Assembly: GCA_023443865.1 (NCBI GenBank)
Contig: JAEZST010000006.1
Location: 124,001-188,000, forward strand
Direction: 5' to 3'
Length of the DNA stretch: 64,000 nt
Origin: Spirochaetota bacterium
Lineage (GTDB): Bacteria; Spirochaetota; Spirochaetia; Treponematales; Treponemataceae
Part shown: positions 50,971 through 60,423 of the stretch, one piece after another
How positions within the stretch are numbered: the stretch's first letter is position 1
Layout of the letters: the number at the start of each line of letters is the position of its first letter
Program-made: the position numbers and the translations under genes
The notes under the pieces: model-generated
Database searches by the model: none
What the model was told of the DNA's origin: nothing
The model's input: only the letters and a program-made list of their open reading frames with translations

Positions 50971-52545
50971 TTACTTCAGGAGATTCTTCGCCTTGGCGTC
51001 GGCGATTCCGGCCTTTTCCCAGTCCGCGCCGCCGAGCTTATCGAATTCGGCGACGAAAGCGGCCCATCCGGCCTGGTCGAGCTTGCGGGTTCCGGTGAGG
51101 AACTCGAGCACGCCCTGCTCGTAGAAACGCTTCAGGTCCGCGTTGGGCGGGGGAAGGGTGTCGCAGCCGATCGCGGCGACCCAGGGGCGCTTTTGCATAT
51201 CCCGGAGCACCGCGAGGGCGCTCATGGTCTTGCCGGAAGTGGCGGTCTTGTAGGTCGGGTAGCGGGAAGCGAGCTCGATGTCGCCGTTGTAGTACACCAT
51301 GTTGCGGAGCTGTGTCAGGGGCTGCATTTCGGGCTTGCTATAGCCCTTGGTCTCGTCGGGGATGCCCTTGACGGTAGGAACGCCGTTGGCGTCCTTCACG
51401 TAATTCACCCCTTCTTCGCCCCAGCCGAGGAGATAGTAGCCTTCGTCGGAAGACATCCATTCGAGGAGCTTCGCGATGGCGGGACCCTTGCCGGCCTTGG
51501 CGGCGGCGGCGCTCATGGCGTAAATGCGGTACCCCTGGGTATAGACGCCCACGGCCTGCTTGCCCTTCGGTCCCTTGGGGGGATCGATCACGATCCACTC
51601 GCCCGCGGGGAAGTTCTTGTCGAAGGGCGCGTAATTTGACTCGGCGGCGAAGGCGGCGTTCTGCTCGCGCATAATGCCGAAGCGGCCCTGTTTCCAGGCG
51701 GCGCGGAAGTCGTCTTTCTTGTAGCTGATCCAGTTCGGGTCGATCACGCCCGCGTCGATCATCTTCTTCACGTAGGTGAGGGCGTCGAAGTAGGCGCTCT
51801 TGCGCACGTTGAGGCCCGCGTCCGCTGCGGTGAGGTTCCAGGTACCGGCGACGCCGAAGGCGCCCATGATCGGCTCAAGGCGGCGGCCCAGGCCTTCTTC
51901 GTAGTTGTTGATTTCGATGAAGGCGCCGTAACCGTAGGTGTCTTTCTTTCCGTTACCGTCGGGATCGTTCTCGGTGAAGGCCTTCATGACGGCGAAGAGC
52001 TCGTCGGTAGTGGTCGGAACCTTGAGGCCGAGCTTGTCGAGCCAGTCCTTGCGGATCAGGAGTCCCTCGTTCTTGACGATCGAGCCCGGGGAAGCGAGGC
52101 CCCAGGATTTTCCGTTGAGGGTGCTGAAGGTGCGGCTGTCGGCGTCGTACTGAATCGAGGTGCGGTGGGGCATCTTGGCGTAAAGGTCGTCCACCGGCGC
52201 GATGAGGCCCGTGGGGATGAGCTTTTGCCAGGTCTCCCGGCGAACCATGAAGAGGTCGGGCAGGGAGTTCGCGGCCGCGGCGGCGTTGATCTTCACGTCC
52301 TGATCGGATTCGTTCGAGGGAAGGGCCGTAAGCTGAAGGTTAATGCCGAGCTCGGAACCGATGATCTGCAGGGCCTTCCAGTCCGCGGGAGGCGGCCCGG
52401 CCTCGGTGACGGCTGCGCCATACCAAATTTCCAGGTTGACGGGCCCTTTTTGGGAAGTCCCGCCTTTTTTACAGGAAACCGATACAGACGCGAGAGCGAG
52501 GATGGCCATCGCCAGGGCGGCGAGTTGTGCCACGTTCTTTTTCAT
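50971..52545 (-). CDS. ABC sugar transporter, lipoprotein solute-binding protein (YtcQ/LplA-like)
   Basis: This 524-residue family 1-type binding protein has a lipoprotein signal ending at Cys25 (LASVSVSC). The mature part has the LplA/YtcQ layout: NLEIWYGAAVTEAG near the start, LPDLFMVRRETWQKLI, and GLLIRKDWLDKLGLKVPTTTDEL. A DPDGNGKKDTYGYG calcium-like loop (about 195) and KQGRFGIMREQNAAF are also present. It captures oligosaccharides, here probably unsaturated pectin fragments given the GH105 gene. AAGGAGG precedes the ATG. It follows the two permease genes in the same operon. No ATPase gene is present, as usual for this class, where a shared MsmX-like ATPase serves several importers. Confidence 0.92.
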   Translation of the reverse strand: MKKNVAQLAALAMAILALASVSVSCKKGGTSQKGPVNLEIWYGAAVTEAGPPPADWKALQIIGSELGINLQLTALPSNESDQDVKINAAAAANSLPDLFMVRRETWQKLIPTGLIAPVDDLYAKMPHRTSIQYDADSRTFSTLNGKSWGLASPGSIVKNEGLLIRKDWLDKLGLKVPTTTDELFAVMKAFTENDPDGNGKKDTYGYGAFIEINNYEEGLGRRLEPIMGAFGVAGTWNLTAADAGLNVRKSAYFDALTYVKKMIDAGVIDPNWISYKKDDFRAAWKQGRFGIMREQNAAFAAESNYAPFDKNFPAGEWIVIDPPKGPKGKQAVGVYTQGYRIYAMSAAAAKAGKGPAIAKLLEWMSSDEGYYLLGWGEEGVNYVKDANGVPTVKGIPDETKGYSKPEMQPLTQLRNMVYYNGDIELASRYPTYKTATSGKTMSALAVLRDMQKRPWVAAIGCDTLPPPNADLKRFYEQGVLEFLTGTRKLDQAGWAAFVAEFDKLGGADWEKAGIADAKAKNLLK

Positions 52546-52645
52546 ACATATCCTCCTTAAGATATTGCCGGCGACGAGACCGGCGCTTTCGTATGCAGCG
52601 CGAAGCCGCCAAGCGGGAAATACCCCGGCTGGGCGGCGAAGTACA

Positions 52646-53542
52646 CTATCCTTTCACCGAGCCCAAAAGGGTTCCCTTGGTGAAGTATTTCTGGATAAAG
52701 GGATAGGCCACGATCATCGGGATGGCGGACATGAACACGCTCGCCGCCTTGATGGCCTGGACCGAAGCGTTGCCGAAGGCGTTCACTTCCACGAATTCGT
52801 TCATGCCGCTGGCCATGAGAATGTTCCGCAAGAGAATCGGCAGCGGCTGCAGCTCGTTCTTGTTCAGGTAGAGCATCGCGTGGAAGAAGTCGTTCCAGAA
52901 GGAAACGCCGTAATAAAGGCCGATGGTCATAATGATCGGTTTCGACAGGGGCAGGATGATCCTGAGCAGCACGTACCACTCCGGCGCGCCGTCGATCCGG
53001 GCGGATTCCTTCAGCTCGTCCGGAATGCCCTCGAAAAAGCCGCGCATGATCAGGCAGTTATAGGTACTGATCGCGGCGGGGAGGTAAATCGCCGCCAGGT
53101 GGTTCGCCAGCCCCGCCCCGGTAACCACCAGGTACATGGGTATGATGCCCACGTTAAAGAGATAGGGCAGAAGGACGAATAGGTTCAGGAACTTTCGCCC
53201 CGGAAGGCTTTTCACGGAAAGCACGTAGGCCAGCGGGATCGTCAGGAAGAGCGACGTGGCCACGCCGAACACGAGAATTTTGCCGCTGTTGAGAAAGGCG
53301 AGCACGAAGCCGCGATTCCCGAGCAGGGCCTTGTAGGCCGCCGTAGACCATTTCCAGGGCGCGAGGAACATGCCCTCAAGGTTAGAGCCGATGAAGGTAT
53401 TGGGCCGGAAGGAAAGGGTGATGGTGCTCCACATGGGAATCGCCACCACGATCAGTATAAAGACGAGGAAAAAATCCAACCCGGCGTAGAACAGACGATC
53501 GGAGGCCGTCATGCGTATCGCGGTGCGTTTGGTTTTAGGCAT
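52646..53542 (-). CDS. ABC sugar transporter permease (YtcP/LplC type)
   Basis: The gene encodes 298 residues from the ATG at 53542 (AAGGGG 7 nt upstream; the frame is open a little further). The protein is a six-helix inner-membrane permease of the MalG-like half. The cytoplasmic EAA loop, which docks the ATPase, is ELKESARIDGAPEWYVLLRIILPLSKP (in parts, about 185-212). It ends in FIQKYFTKGTLLGSVKG, the typical LplC/YtcP terminus. It follows the partner permease by 10 bp and precedes the binding-protein gene by 100 bp of hairpin-rich sequence. Confidence 0.94.
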   Translation of the reverse strand: MPKTKRTAIRMTASDRLFYAGLDFFLVFILIVVAIPMWSTITLSFRPNTFIGSNLEGMFLAPWKWSTAAYKALLGNRGFVLAFLNSGKILVFGVATSLFLTIPLAYVLSVKSLPGRKFLNLFVLLPYLFNVGIIPMYLVVTGAGLANHLAAIYLPAAISTYNCLIMRGFFEGIPDELKESARIDGAPEWYVLLRIILPLSKPIIMTIGLYYGVSFWNDFFHAMLYLNKNELQPLPILLRNILMASGMNEFVEVNAFGNASVQAIKAASVFMSAIPMIVAYPFIQKYFTKGTLLGSVKG

Positions 53543-53552
53543 ACGGTACCCC

Positions 53553-54485
53553 TTACAGAATCGAGCCGTCGGCAAAGCGCTTCACGAGGGCATTGGAGCC
53601 GACGATCAGGCCGAGGCCGATAACGCCCTTGAAAATGCCCACCGCGGTGGCGAGGGCAAACTGGAACTCCAAGAGACCCTGGCGGTACACCCAGGTATCG
53701 ATAATGTCCGCGACGCTATAGACCGGGATGGAATACAGCATGAACATTTGGTTAAAGCCCGCGTCGAGGATGGTGCCCAGGCGCAAGAGGACGACCATAA
53801 CGATGACGGGGCGAATCGACGGGAGGGTGATAAACCATACCCGCTGTACGGCCGTGCAGCCTTCCACCATCGCCGCCTCGAAAAGGGAGGGATCGATGGC
53901 CATGAGCGCCGCGATGAAGATAATCGCGCTCCAGCCCATTTCCTTCCACGCGTCGGAAAGGAGTACGATGACGGGGAAGGTTTTCACGTCGGTGAGAAAG
54001 GCGATGGGCTTTCCCCCGCACGCCTTGATAATGTCGTTGACGATGCCGTCGCCGGGGGCGAGGAGCACGAGAAGGATACCGTACACGATTACCCATGACA
54101 GGAAGTGCGGCAGGTACGCGAGGGTCTGCACGAACTTCGCGAGGCGCGGCCGCATGCTTTCGTACAGGGTCACCGCGAGAACGATGGACAGGGGTACGCT
54201 TACCAAGAGCTTTCCGAAGCTGTAAAAGAGCGTATTGCGGATTAATTCCCAAAAGTAAAAGGACTTAAAAAAGGTTTCGAAATTCTTCAAGCCCACCCAG
54301 GCGCTTCCCAGCACGCCGTCCAGGGGCATAAAGTCCTTAAACGCGATTTGGCCGTTCCAAATCGGCAGGTACTTGAATATGACGTAATAGACGAACGGAA
54401 TCAGGAGAAGTCCGTACACGGAGGCGTGACGCCTGATATCTCGCCACACGCCCGTGCGGGCGTTCCTGGCCTGAATGTTTCCCAT
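53553..54485 (-). CDS. ABC sugar transporter permease (YteP/LplB type)
   Basis: This 310-residue protein is the MalF-like half of the importer. It has six membrane helices, starting with VYGLLLIPFVYYVIFKYLPIW (about 23-43). The LplB signature is AFKDFMPLDGVLGSAWVGLKNF, and the EAA loop is FEAAMVEGCTAVQRVWFITLPSIRP (in parts, about 210-235). It is the first gene of the operon and has a TTGAGGT ribosome binding site. Gene order and protein types match the YteP-YtcP-YtcQ-YteR pectin-fragment system of Bacillus subtilis. The regulator gene lies immediately upstream on the same strand. Confidence 0.93.
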   Translation of the reverse strand: MGNIQARNARTGVWRDIRRHASVYGLLLIPFVYYVIFKYLPIWNGQIAFKDFMPLDGVLGSAWVGLKNFETFFKSFYFWELIRNTLFYSFGKLLVSVPLSIVLAVTLYESMRPRLAKFVQTLAYLPHFLSWVIVYGILLVLLAPGDGIVNDIIKACGGKPIAFLTDVKTFPVIVLLSDAWKEMGWSAIIFIAALMAIDPSLFEAAMVEGCTAVQRVWFITLPSIRPVIVMVVLLRLGTILDAGFNQMFMLYSIPVYSVADIIDTWVYRQGLLEFQFALATAVGIFKGVIGLGLIVGSNALVKRFADGSIL

Positions 54486-54545
54486 AATGTGACCTCAAGG
54501 ATAGAGTAATCCATGGGGCGGGAAATATGCTGGCGCGCTTTTGCA

Positions 54546-57500
54546 CTATTCCGACTTTTTGGCGCGTATTTTCCCCGGCGGAATGCCGTGCTGTTTTTTG
54601 AAAACCCGGCAAAAATACGCCTGGTCCTGAAAGCCGGTGGTGTAGGCGATCTCGTTGATCGTCAGGTTCGTGCGCAGGAGCAATTCGGTCGCGAGGAAAA
54701 TCCTATACCGGTTCAGGTATTCCCAGAGGGAAAGCCCGACCTCGCGATGGAAGATGCGGGTCAGGTAATCCTCGCTTACGTTCACCGAATCCGCGAGTTT
54801 CCACCGGGCGATCTGGGAGGCGTAGTGGACGTTCATATAGAGAATGGCCCGCTTGACCAGCGCGCCGGTATGGGGCGGAAGGGTTTCCTTTCCGGCGGCG
54901 ATACCCCGCATGCGGCGCGCCACTTCCGGCGAAGAGGCGACGCCCCGGTTGCAGAGGATTACAAGGGGCTGGTCGCACAGCGCGTCTATCTCCAGCTCCG
55001 ATCGGATCGTTTGGGGCAAGACCGCGACGGGAACCCGGGCCAAGCCCGGCAGGGAACGCAACAGGGAGAGGGCTTCCCCGCCTGAGTCGGGGAGAACGAC
55101 CAGGGACGGAAGGGCGTTCCTTACCGCCGACGGAAGCAGGTCCGCCGAGGGAACGGAGAGCGACTCCCCCGGCTCGTACCATCCGGGAAAATCGGCCGGA
55201 TCCAAGCCGACGAAGAGGACCGGGCCCCTGTTTCCGCGATTGACCGCCGATTCAAGGGCGGCCAGGAGAGACTCGCCTTCCAGGGGCGGCCCCTCGTACA
55301 GGAAAGGCGACCGGAAATATTCGCTTGAATGCCGGAGCGAAAGCACCTCGAGGCGATCCTCGATATCCGCGCCGGCGGCGTTCCATAACAGCGTGACCGG
55401 CGTTTCCGGCGGGAGGGAGTTCCGCTCGTCCCAGGCTACCGTCACCGGGAAGGTGCCGGCTCCGGTTCCCGACGCGCGAAATTTGGCAAAAGAAGGCTCC
55501 CCTCCCCTGAGCGCGAGGGCCGCCCTGCCGCCCTTTTTCGCCCGCTCGAAAGGCAAGCCCGAAAGGGTCGGCCAGGGTAAAACCGCGGCGCATTCCCGTG
55601 AACCCCGCGTGAATTGTCCCCCGTGAAGCAGGACGGTCCGTTCCGCGAATACCAGATCGCCGACGCTCCACAGCGACTCTGGGCGAGCGGTCGCCGAGAA
55701 GAAGGAGAGCTCCAGCCCCTCGGATCCCGGGGAAACGCGCGGGGGTAGCTCGAACGCCTCCCGCAAGGCCGCGATCGCCCGGGCGATCCGTTCGCCGTCG
55801 CCCACGAGGGGCGGGAAACCGGCCGCCTCGCCGATAATCGAGCCCGGATAGAAAAGCTTCCGCTCCAGGGCAAGTTCGTCGGTAAGGGAAAGCGTAACGT
55901 CTATGTATCGCTTAGTCCGCTCCAGGTGGGTCGCCAGGGCAGAGCGTATGCGGGAAAGGGAGGGCGCGCGGGCGGCGAAATCGCCCGTTTCCGCCGCCCC
56001 CGCGTCGGGCAGGGCCTCGATATCGGACAATATGCTTTCAAGGGGATCCACGAGGTCGGAGCCGATGCGGGAGAAAAAATCCGTGCGCGCGCGCTCGGCT
56101 TCCTCGGCGGCCCGCTTGGCCTGGATCGTTTCCTCGAACAGGAAAATACCCTTTATGGCGCTCCCGATTGCGGACCGCAATTCCTCGTATATGGTCCCGT
56201 CATCGAAGGGAACGTTATGCACGATATATCCCAGGGGCTGATTTTCCATGAAGAGGGGCTGAACCAAATAGGCGCCCGAGGCGAAGTGCGGCGCGGCTTC
56301 CGCGGGGAGAAGCCGTTTGGCGGGGAACGGGGTCGGGCTGGGGGGAAAGAGGCCCTCGGGGCAAAACCAGCCGAGGGAGCGCGAGGCCTCGTCGGATTCG
56401 GAGAGGATTACCGCCACCGAATCCATGCCGATGGAGGGAAGGTGAACCGCCAAAACCGGTACCAGGGAATCCCGGTCCCGCGCGCACAGAAGATCGCATT
56501 TCAGGGAGTTGAGGACGGCCTGACGCCTGCCGGTTTCGTATTTGCGCAGGGCCGCGACCCGGTGCTGTACCTTTCCCGATAGGTAATGGGCTTCCCGTTC
56601 CAACTCGCGGGCGCGGCCTTTCTCCAACGGCAAGAGCCCTGAATCGAACGCGAGGGAAATGGCCTTCCACATAAGCGCGATGTCCCCGTCCCGTTCGAAA
56701 AAGCGGGTGAGCACCTGGTCAAGCAGGCGAAAGGACAGGGCAAGGTCGAGCGAAAAAAAAGCGTCTAGGACCGGGTCGATCAGCGCCTCGCGGTCCTCGG
56801 GATCGAGGGAAAAGAGCCGCGAAAGGGAATCGCCCAAAAGCCGGGATGCCCCGGGGGAGCCCGCGGGAAAGGAAACTGCCTGCCCGTCTTGCCCGGTCAA
56901 AACCGCCTGGCGAATCGGGACTTCCCCGCCTTCCCCGCTTTCCCCGGCGGAGCAGCCGCAGGATTCGCGAATGACCGGGAGCATAGGGAGCGTTCGGTCG
57001 GATGGGGGAACGTCGGTCGCCCGGTTCCCTTCCAACAGGGAGAGAAGCAGGGAGACCGAAGCGGTGCCCAATTCACGATAGGGCAAGTGCACGGTGGTAA
57101 AGGGGCTGGAAAGAATCCTGCTTTCCTGGGAATCGTTGAAGCCGCCAACGCGATAGTGTTCGGGAACCCGGTATCCGAAACGGTCCAGGGCGCGCACGGC
57201 GGCGAAGGCCATCATGTCGCTGGAGCAGATCAGGGAATCAAAATCGCGGCCGGGAATGAGGCCCCGTTCGCCGAAAAGCTGTCCAATGGCATCCTCGCCC
57301 GAGCCCCAGGGGAAAGGATCGGAAACCAGGGGCGTTTCGGCGGGATCGCGCAAGCCCGATTCAAGCAGGGCGTCGCGAAAGCCCCGGTACCGCTCCATGG
57401 AGGACGCGTGGGTTTCCGGTCCCCGAATAAAGGCGAGGCGGCGCGCGCCGTGAACGCGTATAAAGTGGAGAACCAGGGCTTTCATCCCGCCGTACGCGTC

Positions 57501-57830
57501 AAAGGCCACGCAGGGATGCCCTTCCATTTTATGGGCGATGGTCACGTAGGGAAGGGGCTCGAAGGAGCGGTGAAAATCGTTCAGCTCGGACACGGGTACC
57601 GCGCCGCCGATACTGGACCCCCAGCTCACGAGCCCGTCTAGGTTTTCGGTATTGGCGAGGCGATATATGGCGTTTCGCAGGTACTCGCGGTCCGGTCGCG
57701 AATCAAGCCGCCCGCCCGGAAAAATGAAAAGGCTCAGGTCGAGCCTGGTCGCGTACCGGATTACCGCCGGCATGAGGCTGAGCGCCGAGCCGGTATGGAT
57801 GGACGCGAGAACGAAGGCGAGCCGTTTCAT
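54546..57830 (-). CDS. Giant AraC-family regulator with LacI-type sensor and degenerate kinase/receiver modules
   Basis: This 1094-residue cytoplasmic protein starts directly with a LacI/GalR-type sugar-binding fold, without the usual N-terminal HTH (about 1-290; LAFVLASIHTGSALSLMP, VGGFNDSQESRILSSPFTTVHLPYRELG in parts). A GAF-like region follows (about 440-570). A HisKA-like helix near 585 reads FFSRIGSDLVDPLESIL where sensor kinases have a phosphorylated His. An ATPase-like beta region without clear ATP motifs (about 640-780) and a receiver-like segment follow. The C-terminus is an AraC HTH (about 995-1090; WKLADSVNVSEDYLTRIFHREVG, FQDQAYFCRVFKKQHGI in parts). It probably senses a pectin-derived sugar and activates the adjacent importer or uronate genes. 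Confidence 0.88.
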   Translation of the reverse strand: MKRLAFVLASIHTGSALSLMPAVIRYATRLDLSLFIFPGGRLDSRPDREYLRNAIYRLANTENLDGLVSWGSSIGGAVPVSELNDFHRSFEPLPYVTIAHKMEGHPCVAFDAYGGMKALVLHFIRVHGARRLAFIRGPETHASSMERYRGFRDALLESGLRDPAETPLVSDPFPWGSGEDAIGQLFGERGLIPGRDFDSLICSSDMMAFAAVRALDRFGYRVPEHYRVGGFNDSQESRILSSPFTTVHLPYRELGTASVSLLLSLLEGNRATDVPPSDRTLPMLPVIRESCGCSAGESGEGGEVPIRQAVLTGQDGQAVSFPAGSPGASRLLGDSLSRLFSLDPEDREALIDPVLDAFFSLDLALSFRLLDQVLTRFFERDGDIALMWKAISLAFDSGLLPLEKGRARELEREAHYLSGKVQHRVAALRKYETGRRQAVLNSLKCDLLCARDRDSLVPVLAVHLPSIGMDSVAVILSESDEASRSLGWFCPEGLFPPSPTPFPAKRLLPAEAAPHFASGAYLVQPLFMENQPLGYIVHNVPFDDGTIYEELRSAIGSAIKGIFLFEETIQAKRAAEEAERARTDFFSRIGSDLVDPLESILSDIEALPDAGAAETGDFAARAPSLSRIRSALATHLERTKRYIDVTLSLTDELALERKLFYPGSIIGEAAGFPPLVGDGERIARAIAALREAFELPPRVSPGSEGLELSFFSATARPESLWSVGDLVFAERTVLLHGGQFTRGSRECAAVLPWPTLSGLPFERAKKGGRAALALRGGEPSFAKFRASGTGAGTFPVTVAWDERNSLPPETPVTLLWNAAGADIEDRLEVLSLRHSSEYFRSPFLYEGPPLEGESLLAALESAVNRGNRGPVLFVGLDPADFPGWYEPGESLSVPSADLLPSAVRNALPSLVVLPDSGGEALSLLRSLPGLARVPVAVLPQTIRSELEIDALCDQPLVILCNRGVASSPEVARRMRGIAAGKETLPPHTGALVKRAILYMNVHYASQIARWKLADSVNVSEDYLTRIFHREVGLSLWEYLNRYRIFLATELLLRTNLTINEIAYTTGFQDQAYFCRVFKKQHGIPPGKIRAKKSE

Positions 57831-57840
57831 GGTTCTTTCT

Positions 57841-57894
57841 ATATTATATTGACACCATTGTTTTTACAAGCTAGTATTTTGAAACGATGTTTCA
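57841..57894. promoter_or_regulatory. Divergent promoters and KdgR-box-like palindrome between the giant regulator and the SBF transporter
   Basis: Plus strand: TTGACA (57849-57854), 17-nt spacer, TAGTAT (57872-57877), 9 nt to the ATG at 57887. Minus strand: TTGTAA (57869-57864), 17-nt spacer, TAATAT (57846-57841), 10 nt to the ATG at 57830. The palindrome TGAAAC-GAT-GTTTCA (57880-57894) covers the transporter start codon and resembles KdgR (IclR-family) operators of the GAAA-N-TTTCA type. Confidence 0.55.
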
Positions 57895-58876
57895 TTCCTA
57901 TTTGATACGGGTGAACGCTTTTCTCGAAAAGGCCATGCCCTATCTTACGCCCCTCGGGGTGGCCGCCGGCCTCGCGTTGGGAAGCCGCATATCGGCGGCC
58001 GCGCCGGCCATCGTACCGCTTTTTGCCCTTATCACCTTTTCGGGCGCGCTTTCCATGACGGCAGGGGAGGCGGTCGTCGTGTTCAAAAAGCCCCTCCCGA
58101 TCGTCGCCTTTTTGCTTTCCTTCCATGTAGCGTTGCCCGCCGCGGTCAGATTGGCCGCGAGACTCCTTTTTGGCGGAAACCCGGACACCGTAACGGGGTT
58201 CGTTCTCCTTTTCGCCATTCCCACCGCGGTTTCCGGCTATATCTGGACGGGCATCCACCGGGGAAGCGGGCCGTTATCGCTCGCGCTCATCCTCATCGAC
58301 ACCCTGCTTGCGCCGTTTACGGTTCCCGCCACCGTATCTCTTTTTATGGGCAAGGCGGTCACGATCGATACGGGAGGACTGTTCCTTTCCCTCGTTCTCA
58401 TGGTGGTCCTTCCTTCCGTCGCCGGAGTGGCCTTAAATCGACTCAGCGGCGGAGAAGCGCCCCGTGTATTGAATCCCGCCTTGAAACCCCTGTCTAAAAT
58501 CTTCCTCACCGCGGTGATCGCCATAAACGTAAGCCGTTTGGACGGGAAAATCCCGCCCCTGGACGCCGGGTTTCTCGGTATCCTCGCCGCGTGCGCGGTT
58601 TTTTCCTTCGCGGGTTTCGCCCTGGGGCGCCTCGCGTCGCCGCTCGTGGGCCTGGGACGGGAAGAAACCGTTTCCGTCACCTTCGCGACGGGTATGCGAA
58701 ATATCAGCGCGGCCCTCGTCCTGGCCATTACCTTTTTCCCTCCCGGCGCCGCCATTCCCGTGGTTACGGGTATTTTGCTCCAACAGACGGTGGCGGCCCT
58801 CGCGGGCGTCGGTTTAATCCAAAAGATTGACAATCGAGGACATGGCGCGAAAGGCGGGCCAGAGTCTACCATGTAA
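57887..58876 (+). CDS. Bile acid:sodium symporter-fold (SBF) transporter, probably for a sugar acid
   Basis: This 329-residue protein has about nine to ten membrane helices. The SBF/BASS fold is shown by the inverted-repeat layout and the segment ATGMRNISAALVLA (about 265-278), matching the conserved 'GxxNxxLA' crossover region, and by FSGALSMTAGEAVVVFKKPLP early on. Relatives carry bile acids, pantoate, pyruvate and other organic anions with Na+. Placed directly before uxaB-uxaA-uxaC and under a KdgR-like box, it may carry hexuronate or ketodeoxygluconate; this is inference from context. Its start codon lies inside the operator palindrome. Confidence 0.85.
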   Translation: MFHSYLIRVNAFLEKAMPYLTPLGVAAGLALGSRISAAAPAIVPLFALITFSGALSMTAGEAVVVFKKPLPIVAFLLSFHVALPAAVRLAARLLFGGNPDTVTGFVLLFAIPTAVSGYIWTGIHRGSGPLSLALILIDTLLAPFTVPATVSLFMGKAVTIDTGGLFLSLVLMVVLPSVAGVALNRLSGGEAPRVLNPALKPLSKIFLTAVIAINVSRLDGKIPPLDAGFLGILAACAVFSFAGFALGRLASPLVGLGREETVSVTFATGMRNISAALVLAITFFPPGAAIPVVTGILLQQTVAALAGVGLIQKIDNRGHGAKGGPESTM

Positions 58877-58913
58877 GCGCAGTACCCAAACGGAAACCAA
58901 GAGGAGCGTTCCC

Positions 58914-60422
58914 ATGAAAGCTATTCACGAAACCATCGAGACGGTCGCGCGGCCGGAAAAAATCCTTCAGTTCGGCGAGGGGAACTTCCTTCGCGCCTTC
59001 GTGGACTGGATGGTCGATATTACCAACGAGAAAACCGGATTCAACGGCAACGTCGTGATGGTTCAGCCCCTGGAACGGGGCATGGCCGAAACGATCAATG
59101 CCCAAAAGGGCCTCTATACCACCGTGCTCCGCGGGGTACAGGACGGGAAAGAGGTCGCGGAACTCCGGCCCATCCGCTCGGTCAGCCGCTGCCTGAACGC
59201 CTATGGCGATTTTGACGAGTACGTCAAGCTCGCCGAGAGCGCCGACCTTCGCTTCGTGATTTCCAATACCACCGAGGCGGGAATCGCCTACGCGGAGGGG
59301 GACCGCCTCGACGACAGGCCACAATCCTCCTTTCCCGGCAAGGTGACGGCCTTCCTCCATCGCCGCTGGAAGCATTTCGGGGGAGACCCGGCCAAGGGTC
59401 TCGTATTCATTCCCTGCGAGCTGATCGACAAGAACGGCGATAAGCTGAGGGAGATCGTGCTCCGCTACGCCGGGGAATGGAAGCTCGGCGCCGAATTCGG
59501 GCGCTGGGTGGAAACCGCGTGCGATTTCTGCAACAGCCTGGTCGACCGTATCGTTCCCGGATACCCGAAGGACGAGGCCGCGGCCCTGTGCGAGCGCGCG
59601 GGCTATCGGGACAATCTTTTGGTCGCCGCCGAAATTTTCCATTTATGGGTCATTGAGACCAAGCGCGACTACTCGGGGGAATTCCCCCTGGTCGGCGCGG
59701 GTCTCAACGTGGTTTGGACCGACGACATGAGTTTCTACCGCACCCGAAAGGTCCGCATCCTCAACGGGGCGCACACCATGACCGTTCCCGCGGCCTTCCT
59801 TTCCGGGCTCGACACCGTGGAAGAATGCATGAAGGACCCCACGGTTCGCTCCTTCCTGGACAAGGGCCTCTTCGAGGAAATAATCCCCTCCATGGACGGC
59901 GACGTGGACGCCCTCAAGAAGTACGCGGCCGACGTGTTCGAGCGCTTCGCGAACCCCTGGATCCGCCACCTACTCCTTTCCATCACCCTCAATTCGGTAT
60001 CGAAATTCAAAACCCGCGACCTTCCCTCGGTACTGGGATACGTCGCGAAAAAGGGGACGGTTCCCCCCGCCCTCGCCTTCTCAATTGCCGCCCTCATCGC
60101 GTTTTACGAAAGCGCGGCCCCGGAAAAGGGCACGGTGAACGCCGAGCTTACCGGCGACAGAAACGGTCAGCCCTATCCCATAAAGGACGATCTCGCGGTA
60201 CTCGAGCGGTTCGCGGGCCTGTATGCCGTGAAAGACGGCGATATCAAGTCCCGCGCGAGGCGAATCGCCCGGGCGGTGCTCTCCGATTCCGCCTGGTGGG
60301 GCGAAGACCTGACCGCGCATCCCGCACTGGAAGACGCGGTAAGCGCGGGACTCGAGTCCATCTGGACCGTCGGAACCCGAAAGGCGCTGGAACGCCTGGT
60401 CGGAAAAACGGGGAAAGCCTGA
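58914..60422 (+). CDS. uxaB: Tagaturonate reductase (altronate oxidoreductase)
   Basis: The gene encodes 502 residues from the ATG at 58914 (GAGGAG upstream; the frame extends earlier but without support). The enzyme is an NAD-dependent mannitol-dehydrogenase-family protein that reduces D-tagaturonate to D-altronate. The N-terminal dinucleotide-binding part reads ILQFGEGNFLRAFVDWMVD (about 17-35). Catalytic segments include VFIPCELIDKNGDKLREIVL, YRTRKVRILNGAHTMTV (Lys/Asn/His site, about 280-296) and SITLNSVSKFKTRDLPS. It is the second gene of the hexuronate operon, 37 bp after the transporter and 1 bp before uxaA. Confidence 0.95.
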   Translation: MKAIHETIETVARPEKILQFGEGNFLRAFVDWMVDITNEKTGFNGNVVMVQPLERGMAETINAQKGLYTTVLRGVQDGKEVAELRPIRSVSRCLNAYGDFDEYVKLAESADLRFVISNTTEAGIAYAEGDRLDDRPQSSFPGKVTAFLHRRWKHFGGDPAKGLVFIPCELIDKNGDKLREIVLRYAGEWKLGAEFGRWVETACDFCNSLVDRIVPGYPKDEAAALCERAGYRDNLLVAAEIFHLWVIETKRDYSGEFPLVGAGLNVVWTDDMSFYRTRKVRILNGAHTMTVPAAFLSGLDTVEECMKDPTVRSFLDKGLFEEIIPSMDGDVDALKKYAADVFERFANPWIRHLLLSITLNSVSKFKTRDLPSVLGYVAKKGTVPPALAFSIAALIAFYESAAPEKGTVNAELTGDRNGQPYPIKDDLAVLERFAGLYAVKDGDIKSRARRIARAVLSDSAWWGEDLTAHPALEDAVSAGLESIWTVGTRKALERLVGKTGKA

Positions 60423-60423
60423 T

